This document shows positions 7,950 through 15,116 of a DNA stretch of 43,614 bases, piece by piece. The stretch spans positions 8,908-52,521 of the forward strand of contig PBTY01000059.1 in assembly GCA_002729235.1 (NCBI GenBank). The letters run 5' to 3'. The notes under the pieces are model-generated. The model was not told the origin of the DNA. It was given only the letters and a program-made list of their open reading frames with translations, and searched no databases. The translations under genes were made by a program, and so were the position numbers. Source of the DNA: Rickettsiales bacterium. Lineage in GTDB: Bacteria > Bacteroidota > Bacteroidia > Cytophagales > Cyclobacteriaceae. The number at the start of each line of letters is the position of its first letter. The stretch's first letter is position 1.

Positions 7950-10031
7950 TCAGCCAACTTTTGTTTTAGCCAATTCTGCAAGTAACCTTAAACCCTCTTT
8001 TAGATAAGGGTCTTCGGATAATTTTTCAAGATTCTGTTCATTGGTGAATACTTCACCGGATTTAATAGAAGTAGACAAATCACTTTTTACCTCTTCTTCT
8101 TGTTCCTCTTGAGCTTTTCTTTCTTCCAGATTCAATGAGATTTTGGTCTGACTTCTGAGTTCTTTTGCTTTTTCAATATCAGCTACGAGATCCTTTAGTT
8201 CCTGATCTTGTTCAAGATGCTTACCATAAAGTTTCTGAAGCTTCTCGATCATTTTATCATCAATTTGATTGGTAGTTTTGAATTTTGCACTACTAATCTC
8301 ATCCCATGGCAGTGCTGTAGGTCTTCCACTTTCACCAAATATTTCTTCTTCATATGGTGAAGGAAACTGGATATCTGGGGATACACCAATTCTCTGAGTA
8401 CTACTACCAGTTACCCGGTAAAATTTCGCCAAGGTCATTTTCAATTGCCCTAGTTCAACATCTTCCTGTCTCATGTATCGACCAATGTCTATTAAGTTCT
8501 GAACGGTTCCTTTTCCGAAGGTATTTTCACCAACAATGATTCCTCTTTTGTAATCCTGAATGGCTCCGGAGAAAATCTCAGACGCTGATGCACTGTATCT
8601 GTTGGTCAAAACTGCAAGCGGGCCATCATAGAAAACTTCTCCATTATCCTCATCTTTCATTACATCTACTGAATTGTCAGTATTTCTCACCTGAACCACC
8701 GGTCCCTGAGGTATGAACAAACCTGTTAACTCAATTGCTTCCTGAAGAGATCCACCCCCATTGTATCTTAGATCAATCATTAAACCATCAATCCCAACAG
8801 TTTTTAGACTATCTACCAACTTTCTAACATCTCTGGTGGTACTTCTGTAATCTTTTATGCCTTTGTTCATCTCATCAAAATTGATGTAGAAACTTGGCAC
8901 GTTGATTACACCCAGATTGTAAGTTTGATTGTTCTCAATCAATGGAATAATTTCTGCCTTTGCAGCAGATCTATCCAATTTAATCTTGTCTCTTACCAAT
9001 CTCAATGTATCAGGAAGTGCATTGATATCCTTGTCATGCTTGATCACTTGCAGACGAACTATGGAACCTTTTGGCCCTCTGATTTTCTGAACCACTTCAT
9101 CCAATCTCCAGCCTACTACATCCACAAATTCGCCTTCGTCACCTTGAGCCACACCTACAATTCGATCATCTTTTTGAAGGTACTTGCTTTTGTATGCAGG
9201 ACCTCCAGGAATGATATCCGCAACTTTGGTGTAATCTAGTTGTTGCGTTAATTGTGCTCCAATTCCCTCCAAAGACAGACTCATGTCAATTTGGAAATTC
9301 TCCTTAGCCACTGGTGAGAAGTAATCGGTGTGGGGATCATAAGCACTAGTGAAAGCATTCATGTACGCCTGGTAGACGTCTTCACTATTGTATTGATACA
9401 GTGCCTTTTCTACTCGCTTATATCTCTTAGACAATGCATCCGATATGTATTCCCAATCTTTACCAGAAATCTTATAGCTCAGCGCCTGGTTTTTTATAAT
9501 CTTCTTCCAAACATCATTGAGCTCCTCTCTATTGGTAGCCCATGGGAGCTTTTCTCTGTCTGTTTCAAAATACTCGTCCGCAGAAAAATCAGGCTCAATC
9601 TTCAACTGATCAACAATAAAATCCATTCGCTGTAATGAACGCTCACGGAAAATACTAAAAACCTGGTAAGCAAAATCCAGATTACCTTCTGGTAAGTGAT
9701 CGTCTATAGTGTACCGGTATTTCTCAAAATAGTCTATATCAGACTGTAGGAAATAGGATTTATTGGGGTCTAATGCCTCAAAGTAATTGTCAAATACTAC
9801 TGAAGATAGAGAGTCATTCAATGTGACCCTGTTGTAATGATATCTATTCAGCAAATTGACAATAACAAAAGTCTCACTAGCATGCTCAGGTTTTGGTTCC
9901 AATGTCTTGAGTGTATCGCCATCTATAACTTCATAGCTTTCGGAGACTTTTACCTCTCCATCATTAAGTGCAATTTCACCAACACCATAGGTCATAATCA
10001 CAGACCCAATTATTAAGAGCAATTTATTCAT
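7950..10031 (-). CDS. prc: Tail-specific (carboxy-terminal processing) S41 protease, Prc type
   Basis: Periplasmic serine protease that recognises hydrophobic C-termini and degrades or trims envelope proteins. The 693-residue length matches the long Prc/Tsp subfamily. Order: signal/anchor segment (1-20), N-terminal helical domain (about 40-240), PDZ domain (about 255-335, SLEGIGAQL... DDRIVGVAQG), S41 protease core (about 370-520) and a C-terminal Prc-specific region. The Ser/Lys dyad is visible as Ser482 in YSASASEIFSGAIQDY and Lys507 in TFGKGTVQ, 25 residues apart as in E. coli Prc. It heads an apparent operon with DUF4097 and carbonic anhydrase. A small hairpin (GTCCT/AGGAC, 10046-10060) sits in its leader. 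Confidence 0.95.
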   Translation of the reverse strand: MNKLLLIIGSVIMTYGVGEIALNDGEVKVSESYEVIDGDTLKTLEPKPEHASETFVIVNLLNRYHYNRVTLNDSLSSVVFDNYFEALDPNKSYFLQSDIDYFEKYRYTIDDHLPEGNLDFAYQVFSIFRERSLQRMDFIVDQLKIEPDFSADEYFETDREKLPWATNREELNDVWKKIIKNQALSYKISGKDWEYISDALSKRYKRVEKALYQYNSEDVYQAYMNAFTSAYDPHTDYFSPVAKENFQIDMSLSLEGIGAQLTQQLDYTKVADIIPGGPAYKSKYLQKDDRIVGVAQGDEGEFVDVVGWRLDEVVQKIRGPKGSIVRLQVIKHDKDINALPDTLRLVRDKIKLDRSAAKAEIIPLIENNQTYNLGVINVPSFYINFDEMNKGIKDYRSTTRDVRKLVDSLKTVGIDGLMIDLRYNGGGSLQEAIELTGLFIPQGPVVQVRNTDNSVDVMKDEDNGEVFYDGPLAVLTNRYSASASEIFSGAIQDYKRGIIVGENTFGKGTVQNLIDIGRYMRQEDVELGQLKMTLAKFYRVTGSSTQRIGVSPDIQFPSPYEEEIFGESGRPTALPWDEISSAKFKTTNQIDDKMIEKLQKLYGKHLEQDQELKDLVADIEKAKELRSQTKISLNLEERKAQEEQEEEVKSDLSTSIKSGEVFTNEQNLEKLSEDPYLKEGLRLLAELAKTKVG

Positions 10032-10165
10032 AACAGTTTTTTTAGGTCCTAATACAGGACAATCTTACCAAACCAACGAGTAAGGAGTGATTTAAGTTAG
10101 TTAAAATTTGCTAACGGCATCATCTTATTTACGACGAATGGTCATCATATCACAACCAATTCATG

Positions 10166-11122
10166 TTATTGATGATTCCAAACCAATGCAGCAGCGCCTA
10201 AAATTGCGGCATTTTTATCCATCATTCCTGACGGCAGCAACTTCACCTTTCCCTGATAAAATGGCAAAAGGTTCTCTTCCAGGTGCTTTTGAGTTGGCTC
10301 AAAAATCCATTTACCCGCTTTTGCTAGTCCTCCCAGCAAGAAGTATGCCTCGGGATGAGAAAATGTCGTGAAATTTGCTAATTGCTCACCTAATATGCGC
10401 CCAGTCATCTCAAAAGCAGCTTTTGCAATGGGATCTCCGTCCTCTGCAGCTTTGGTAATAATCTCACCATGTAAGTCATTATAAGAATAGTTTCTCAAAA
10501 CGCTATCCTCCAGACTATCGCAAAGTAAGAAGAACACAGTTCGTTTGAGACCGGTACTAGATACATAAGCCTCTAACCCGCCTCTTCTGCCTAGTCCTGT
10601 GAGACGTCCACCTTTTTCGATCATAACATGACCTAATTCACCAGCCTGGGAATCATACCCATAAATCAACTGACCATTTGCTACAATTCCACTACCAAGA
10701 CCTGTGCCCAGTGTAATGACCATGAAATCCTTCATGTCCGCTGCATTTCCATAGATCATCTCACCGATTGCCGCTGCACTGGCATCATTGGTTATATAGA
10801 TAGGTAGATCATACCGTTTTTGAAGTTCTTCTGTAAATGGAACAATCCCCTTCCAAAGCAGATTAGCTGCATGCTCTATGGTTCCTCGGTAATAGTTGGC
10901 ATTTGGAGCACCTACTCCAATTCCGACAATTTCATATTCGAAGGTTAACTGTGATTTCAGATCCTCAATATGTGATTTTAATTCGTCGAGGTATTGCCCA
11001 AACTCCTTGTGCTTGGTAGTAGAAAAATCAGTGTGTGCAAAAAGATCACCTTCACGATCAACGATTCCCACTTTTGTAAGTGTCCCTCCGATATCTACTC
11101 CGATGGCTACTTTTTTAGACAT
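10166..11122 (-). CDS. ROK-family sugar kinase, glucokinase-like
   Basis: ROK (repressor, ORF, kinase) family, ATP-dependent hexose phosphorylation in the cytoplasm. The N-terminal phosphate-binding motif is GVDIGGTLTKVGIVD, the catalytic Asp lies in ITNDASAAAIGE, and VITLGTGLGSGIVANG is the second ATP-binding motif. At 318 residues it is full length and lacks a helix-turn-helix, so it is a kinase rather than a repressor. Odd point: the zinc motif CxCGxxGCxE of most ROK proteins is replaced by TGLGRRGGLEAY, all three cysteines gone. This could be a lineage variant or a change in fold stabilisation. Glucose is the likeliest substrate but is not proved. Confidence 0.9.
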   Translation of the reverse strand: MSKKVAIGVDIGGTLTKVGIVDREGDLFAHTDFSTTKHKEFGQYLDELKSHIEDLKSQLTFEYEIVGIGVGAPNANYYRGTIEHAANLLWKGIVPFTEELQKRYDLPIYITNDASAAAIGEMIYGNAADMKDFMVITLGTGLGSGIVANGQLIYGYDSQAGELGHVMIEKGGRLTGLGRRGGLEAYVSSTGLKRTVFFLLCDSLEDSVLRNYSYNDLHGEIITKAAEDGDPIAKAAFEMTGRILGEQLANFTTFSHPEAYFLLGGLAKAGKWIFEPTQKHLEENLLPFYQGKVKLLPSGMMDKNAAILGAAALVWNHQ

Positions 11123-11160
11123 TTATTAATATATGATTGAGATTTTCAAAAAGATTCAAT

Positions 11161-11168
11161 CAAATATA
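11161..11168 (-). promoter_or_regulatory. Predicted ROK kinase promoter -7 box
   Basis: Minus strand TATATTTG, matching TAnnTTTG, about 40 bases upstream of the ROK ATG. The position suits a short leader, but the sequence here is AT-rich and no clear -33 element was found. Confidence 0.35.
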
Positions 11169-11235
11169 TGAAGTTCAGGTTAAGGAACAGTTACATTTTA
11201 AGAGGTGATTTCAACTAAAAAAAATGCAAACGTAT

Positions 11236-11817
11236 TCATTCGCTTTGGAATGCTTCCAATTCATCGACAATTGGCTGAACATCTCTCAAATAGCGTTTCA
11301 TTTTCACCCGGTAAGAAACATAGCTAATTACAATGATGTACACCCAGTTGATGTTGGTCATCCAAAAAATGAACTCACCGGTCGCATGTTCTATCAAAGA
11401 ATAAGCATAAGCATTAACCAAAACTCCCAGCACCAGCCCATATAATGGTGAGTATTCAATGATTCGCCTAGACCGAAGGAGTTTCCTGAGCTTGTAAGCA
11501 GTATAATCAGAAGAAGACATGGTAAGTTGCTTGCTAGAGTCCAAGACGCGTGTCCACATGACCACAACAGCTGATGCGGAAAGCAATACCACCATACTTA
11601 TGGATAGATAGAACAGCCAACTTTCTTCCGAATAAATGAACATCAGGCTTATCAAGAAAATGATTGTCCCCGACATAAAAACTGTTGATAGGATATTACT
11701 TCGTCGGACACTGCGCTGGTATTTGTCTATTGCATTATCTGAAGCCTGAGCGTCAGGTTTATCTACTGTTGACTCTGTACTTTGCCAGAGTGCTTTTAAT
11801 TGATCCAAATCATCCAT
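11236..11817 (-). CDS. Membrane protein encoded with an ECF sigma factor
   Basis: A 193-residue protein with a cytoplasmic N-terminal segment (MDDLDQLKALWQSTE..., about 50 residues) and four probable membrane helices (about 43-62, 69-88, 124-143, 150-168). The N-terminal LKALWQ segment recalls small Bacteroidota membrane proteins placed after ECF sigma genes, which are candidates for anti-sigma or sensing partners. No zinc-containing anti-sigma motif (HxxxCxxC) is visible. Its ATG overlaps the end of the sigma gene by 8 bases, so the two are translationally coupled. Function is inferred only from this coupling. Confidence 0.8.
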   Translation of the reverse strand: MDDLDQLKALWQSTESTVDKPDAQASDNAIDKYQRSVRRSNILSTVFMSGTIIFLISLMFIYSEESWLFYLSISMVVLLSASAVVVMWTRVLDSSKQLTMSSSDYTAYKLRKLLRSRRIIEYSPLYGLVLGVLVNAYAYSLIEHATGEFIFWMTNINWVYIIVISYVSYRVKMKRYLRDVQPIVDELEAFQSE

Positions 11818-12310
11818 TTTGCATCATTTTAGAAAGCCTTTCTTTGATTCTTGTGATATTGACTCCCACATAATTGGTGTCACGTCCTATTACATCTGCA
11901 ATCTCCTTGTAGCTTAAGTCTTCTAAATAAAGACCAATGATCATTCGCTGATCAGGTTTCAACCGCTCTATAGCACGAAGCATTAGACCATATTGATGTT
12001 CTCGTTCCTGTTTGAAAATGGTATCAGAAGAGTCGAACTCAATGGAATCCAACAGCTCACTCGATCCACTTACCTGTCTTTGGCTTTTCCTTCTATGTGT
12101 GATCGCTGTATTTACGGTAATTCGATAAATCCAGGTACTCAATTTAGACTCTCCTCTAAACCTCTGGATTGACTTCCAAATATTGATAAGAGTCTCCTGG
12201 TAGACATCATCCAATTCTTCTCCAGCACCACAATAAGCCTTGCATACTCGATAAATGGATGAGCCGTGTTCATTTACAATTTCATTAAAGTTCTCTCTGG
12301 AGTATTTCAA
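11810..12310 (-). CDS. ECF RNA polymerase sigma factor
   Basis: A 166-residue sigma-70 family protein with only regions 2 and 4, as in ECF sigma factors. Region 2: YCGAGEELDDVYQETLINIW, then FRGESKLSTWIYRITVNTAI. Region 4: LKPDQRMIIGLYLEDLSYKE followed by an IADVIGRDTNYVGVNITRIKE helix-turn-helix. The only plausible start is a TTG at 12310, because the frame upstream has no ATG before a stop and the next ATG lies inside the protein. That TTG overlaps the TGA of the preceding small gene (TTGA), which supports coupling and deliberately weak initiation. It is the middle gene of a three-gene operon and directs RNA polymerase to unknown promoters. Confidence 0.93.
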   Translation of the reverse strand: MKYSRENFNEIVNEHGSSIYRVCKAYCGAGEELDDVYQETLINIWKSIQRFRGESKLSTWIYRITVNTAITHRRKSQRQVSGSSELLDSIEFDSSDTIFKQEREHQYGLMLRAIERLKPDQRMIIGLYLEDLSYKEIADVIGRDTNYVGVNITRIKERLSKMMQNG

Positions 12311-12501
12311 TCTGCTTTGGTCATAAGTTTAAACACAGATGCTCCCACTTGAGTGGTGAACTGATTAGAAACTGACTGAGTGGATCTTATACTATATGAG
12401 AATTTTGGCGAAGACACATTCGAAAAACTACTGGTGTAGAATAATAATAAGGCGATTATCAACCCAATTAAAATATAAAATGTTCTGAAACTCCTTTTCA
12501 T
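12307..12501 (-). CDS. Small single-pass membrane protein, first gene of the sigma operon
   Basis: A 64-residue ORF with a basic N-terminus (MKRSFRTFY), one hydrophobic helix (about 9-25, ILIGLIIALLLFY) and a Ser/Thr/Gln-rich periplasmic tail ending KLMTKAD. It is joined to the sigma gene by a 4-base TTGA overlap. Position and topology would fit a tiny sensor or regulator for the sigma factor, but no family is recognised and this is only a guess. Confidence 0.6.
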   Translation of the reverse strand: MKRSFRTFYILIGLIIALLLFYTSSFSNVSSPKFSYSIRSTQSVSNQFTTQVGASVFKLMTKAD

Positions 12502-12627
12502 AATGATTAGATGTCGGATTCAATAACTTAGTTGTCTGCACCTCGGAATTATTACAGTTTTTGATAAAAAAATTATTGATCGCACATAATTTTTTCTAAT
12601 TTCAATTGCACATTACTAATGATAACT

Positions 12628-12858
12628 ATGAAAAAAGCACTACCGCATATCCTGTACATTCTGGTAATCGTATTCCTTGGAGTACTCTCTCAAATTAATA
12701 GGGCAAATGCGGAAAGAAATCAAATATTAGCAACAACATACGCTGAAAAGGCAGAACAAGCCGCAGAAGATGCTATGCACGCTGCTGCAGAAGCTAGAAA
12801 AGCTGATGACGCACGAATGGAAGCGGTACGCCTTCTCAAAGAATGCAAAGGAAAATGA
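12628..12858 (+). CDS. Membrane-anchored small coiled-coil protein, copy 1
   Basis: A 76-residue protein with N-terminal membrane anchor MKKALPHILYILVIVFLGVL, then a highly charged Ala/Glu/Lys-rich helix (AEKAEQAAEDAMHAAAEARK) and the conserved end ARMEAVRLLKECKGK. I start at 12628 rather than the in-frame ATG at 12619 because copies 2 and 3 begin at the equivalent MKKALPH. It is 11 residues shorter than the other two copies, exactly one hendecad, so coiled-coil phase is kept. Single Cys near the C-terminus could form an intermolecular disulfide. The shape (anchor plus long periplasmic helix ending in Lys) resembles Lpp-like spacers, but there is no lipobox and no sequence homology is claimed. 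Confidence 0.8.
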   Translation: MKKALPHILYILVIVFLGVLSQINRANAERNQILATTYAEKAEQAAEDAMHAAAEARKADDARMEAVRLLKECKGK

Positions 12859-12936
12859 GGCCTCTGAGAACGAGAAGACTCTAATTTGTAAAAAACACCC
12901 TGTCATTGGAGCGTTAGAATCAATACGTACTAAAAC

Positions 12937-13200
12937 ATGAAAAAAGCACTACCACATATCCTGTACATTCTGGCAATAGTATTCCTTGTTGTACTATCTC
13001 AAATCAATGCTGCAGAGGCAGACAAGCTGAAAACACTTGCCATGGAAAATGCTCAAAAGGCAGAACAAGCCGCAGAAGATGCTATGCACGCTGCTGCAGA
13101 TGCTAGAAGGCAAGAAGACCTGGCTCATCAACAATCTCTATTGGCCGAAGAAGCACGAATGGAAGCAGAACGCCTTCTTAAAGAGTGTAATGGGAAATGA
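12937..13200 (+). CDS. Membrane-anchored small coiled-coil protein, copy 2
   Basis: An 87-residue paralogue of copies 1 and 3. Anchor MKKALPHILYILAIVFLVVL is followed by SQINAAEADKLKTLAMENAQ and the shared KAEQAAEDAMHAAADAR segment. A hendecad DLAHQQSLLAE absent from copy 1 comes before the conserved EEARMEAERLLKECNGK terminus. Ala recurs at core positions, which predicts a tightly packed Ala-type coiled coil. It probably inserts in the inner membrane with the helix in the periplasm. No known domain recognised. Confidence 0.8.
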   Translation: MKKALPHILYILAIVFLVVLSQINAAEADKLKTLAMENAQKAEQAAEDAMHAAADARRQEDLAHQQSLLAEEARMEAERLLKECNGK

Positions 13201-13283
13201 GTCTTGAACTCTTGAGGCTAGAAGACTCAAAACCGTAAAAAATACTCTATCATTAAAGCATTGGAATTAATACGTACTAAATC

Positions 13284-13547
13284 ATGAAGAAAGCACTACC
13301 ACATATTCTGTATATTCTTGTAATTTTATTCCTGGGAGTTCTCTCTCAAATCAACTCTAAAGAGGCGGAAAAACAAGAGATGATAGCAACTTCCAGTGCT
13401 GAAAAAGCTGAGGAGGCGGTAGAAGAGGCGATGAAATCTGCAGCTATGGCTAAAAAGGCCGAGAATCTAGCTTTAAATGAAGCAAAAAAAGCCCAAGAAG
13501 CACGATTGGAAGCAGAACGCCTTCTTAAAGAATGTAAAGGAAAATGA
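13284..13547 (+). CDS. Membrane-anchored small coiled-coil protein, copy 3
   Basis: An 87-residue third paralogue: anchor MKKALPHILYILVILFLGVL, then an Ala/Glu/Lys helix (SAEKAEEAVEEAMKSAAMAK) and the EARLEAERLLKECKGK end. This is the most diverged copy in the middle region. Its stop codon overlaps the start of the next gene (ATGA at 13544-13547), so this copy is translationally coupled to the gamma-glutamylcyclotransferase-like gene. Confidence 0.8.
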   Translation: MKKALPHILYILVILFLGVLSQINSKEAEKQEMIATSSAEKAEEAVEEAMKSAAMAKKAENLALNEAKKAQEARLEAERLLKECKGK

Positions 13548-13930
13548 GTCCCTATCTCTTTGCATATGGTTTCCTGAAAAGAAAGTACCATGGAAACGAA
13601 AAGACTCGGACTCCCCCATTTGAACATCGATACGTATCTTCCGGAACATTGCCTGGGGAGATTTACCGAGTAGACGTCTTTCCTGGGGTCATTTATGAGG
13701 TGAACTCTAAAGAGTTGGTCCATGGTGAAATTTTTGAATTATTAGCGCCGGAAGAATCCTTCAGAATTCTGGATCGGTATGAAAATGCATTACCATTAGT
13801 TCAGTTGGATCCGGATTATGAACGGAGATTGAGACCAATAAAAACAGATCAAGGAATATTAGAATGTTGGGTTTATGAGTATCTTAAACCCGTGAATCCT
13901 GCGACTAAAATTAGTTCTGGGAGTTTTTAA
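13544..13930 (+). CDS. Gamma-glutamylcyclotransferase-like (AIG2/GGCT) protein
   Basis: A 128-residue protein of the GGCT-like fold, enzymes that release 5-oxoproline from gamma-glutamyl amines or peptides. The signature substrate loop YGxL is present as LFAYGFLKRKYH. The catalytic-acid region fits LDRYENA (usual LDxYEG), and the strand VYEYLKP matches the family's late VYxY element. It overlaps the third coiled-coil gene by four bases, so the two are made together. No signal peptide, cytoplasmic. The true substrate is not known. Confidence 0.85.
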   Translation: MSPYLFAYGFLKRKYHGNEKTRTPPFEHRYVSSGTLPGEIYRVDVFPGVIYEVNSKELVHGEIFELLAPEESFRILDRYENALPLVQLDPDYERRLRPIKTDQGILECWVYEYLKPVNPATKISSGSF

Positions 13931-13947
13931 ACATATCAAATAGAGTA

Positions 13948-14376
13948 ATGAGTAAAAAGGAACCAAAAGTGGTAGGCATCGGGGGTATATTCTTCAAGTG
14001 TCAGGACCCGAAAAATACGAAAGAGTGGTATCAGAAGCATTTAGGTCTCGTAACGGATCAGTATGGATCCCTTTTTGAGTTTAGAAACACTCACAACCCT
14101 GAAGAAATCAATTACCTTCAATGGAGTCCATTTAAAAACGACACAGAATATTTTCAACCTTCTAGTCAACCATTTATGATTAACTATCGGGTTCAAAACA
14201 TGGAAGGATTGATTGAAAAATTAAAAGCTGAGGGAGTTACCATATGCGATGAAATCGCCACCTATGATTACGGAAAGTTTGTACACATCATGGATGCTGA
14301 TGGCAACAAACTGGAGCTTTGGGAACCTGTAGACGAGGTATTTACTGAAGCCATGGATGGTAAAACCTCCAAGTAG
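13948..14376 (+). CDS. VOC-superfamily (glyoxalase/bleomycin-resistance fold) protein
   Basis: A 142-residue single-domain-pair VOC protein. The first half has FKCQDPKNTKEWYQKHLGL and the second VQNMEGLIEKLKAEGV... YDYGKFVHIMDADGNKLELWEP, the usual paired beta-alpha-beta-beta-beta modules. The metal-ligand Glu near the end (KLELWEP) is present, and His in KFVHIMD is a candidate ligand. Members include glyoxalase I, dioxygenases and antibiotic-binding proteins, and which applies cannot be told. Lies 17 bases after the GGCT-like gene on the same strand, probably the same transcript. Confidence 0.9.
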   Translation: MSKKEPKVVGIGGIFFKCQDPKNTKEWYQKHLGLVTDQYGSLFEFRNTHNPEEINYLQWSPFKNDTEYFQPSSQPFMINYRVQNMEGLIEKLKAEGVTICDEIATYDYGKFVHIMDADGNKLELWEPVDEVFTEAMDGKTSK

Positions 14377-14427
14377 TCCGCACTTTTGAAGTGAATTACC
14401 TAATTTAGTTATCTAACCTACCCATCC

Positions 14428-14775
14428 ATGGCTAAAATTAGACTAACCAAACTACAATGCATCGTCAACGACGAAGTAGACGAAGATGAGGTGTTTCTCA
14501 AATTTGAAGGAAACAAGATCTGGCCAGAATCTGGTCTATATAAAAGCATAGATAATTCTGAGTCCTTTGAAGTGAATGTGGAATTGGAACATCCAGATCC
14601 AAACTCCCCTATTGTAATTGAGTTATGGGACTTTGATTATTTAAGCGCTAATGATTTTTTAGGCACTTTTGAAATGACCATTGGGAATGACACTGAGGGC
14701 TCATTCTCCACCAGTATGAAACTGCGTGAAAAAGGATCAACGGCTTCCTACATTCTGTTTTGGGAAATAATTTAA
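14428..14775 (+). CDS. C2-domain-like protein
   Basis: A 115-residue protein that reads as one C2-type beta-sandwich. The N-terminal strand (AKIRLTKLQCIV) leads to an acidic loop NDEVDEDEVFLKFEG, like the first Ca2+ loop of C2 domains (DxxxxSDPYVKV). The segment IELWDFDYLSANDFLGTFEM strongly resembles the second C2 loop and strand (WDxDxxxxDDxxG). C2 domains bind Ca2+ and phospholipid or act as protein-binding modules, and stand-alone C2 proteins are uncommon in bacteria. It has no signal peptide, so it should be cytoplasmic. Neighbours are VOC and thioredoxin genes. Confidence 0.6.
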   Translation: MAKIRLTKLQCIVNDEVDEDEVFLKFEGNKIWPESGLYKSIDNSESFEVNVELEHPDPNSPIVIELWDFDYLSANDFLGTFEMTIGNDTEGSFSTSMKLREKGSTASYILFWEII

Positions 14776-14817
14776 TTCAGTGCAACTTTTCACAGGTGAC
14801 TTCTGTTTATCCCCATT

Positions 14818-15114
14818 ATGTCACAGTTTCACGAATTGATTAATAGAAATACACCAACACTGGTGGACTTTTATGCCGACTGGTGTGCTCCATGCCGATT
14901 GATGCCTCCTATTCTTAAAGATGTCAAAAATGAACTTGGTGAGCAGGTAAATGTGCTGAAGGTAGATGTAGAAAAGAACAGGAAAGCGGCTAGCAAATAC
15001 GACATCCGTAGTATCCCAACACTTTTAATCTTCAAAAATGGAAAAGTGATGTGGCGCAAGACTGGAGTAGCCCAGGCCCATGAAATTACAAAGGCGGTAA
15101 AGAAGATGTCATAA
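14818..15114 (+). CDS. Thioredoxin
   Basis: A 98-residue thioredoxin-fold protein. The active site is WCAPC (Cys23, Cys26) in DFYADWCAPCRLMPP, Ala replacing the more common Gly. The cis-Pro loop is SIPTLLIFKNGK and the helix before it is KYDIR. It reduces protein disulfides in the cytoplasm and would need thioredoxin reductase from elsewhere. It is convergent with the acylase gene (2-base gap). Confidence 0.93.
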   Translation: MSQFHELINRNTPTLVDFYADWCAPCRLMPPILKDVKNELGEQVNVLKVDVEKNRKAASKYDIRSIPTLLIFKNGKVMWRKTGVAQAHEITKAVKKMS

Positions 15115-15116
15115 GT

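Larger units (their letters stand above)
12628..13547 (+). repeat. Three-copy tandem gene repeat
   Basis: Three head-to-tail copies starting at 12628, 12937 and 13284 (units of 309 and 347 bp). Coding regions are near identical at the 5' end (ATGAAAAAAGCACTACC, then CATATCCTGTACATTCT) and at the 3' end. The spacers are also related: each has a GAAGACTC segment and ends with AATACGTACTAAA before the next ATG. This shows duplication of whole gene plus spacer followed by divergence. Confidence 0.9.
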
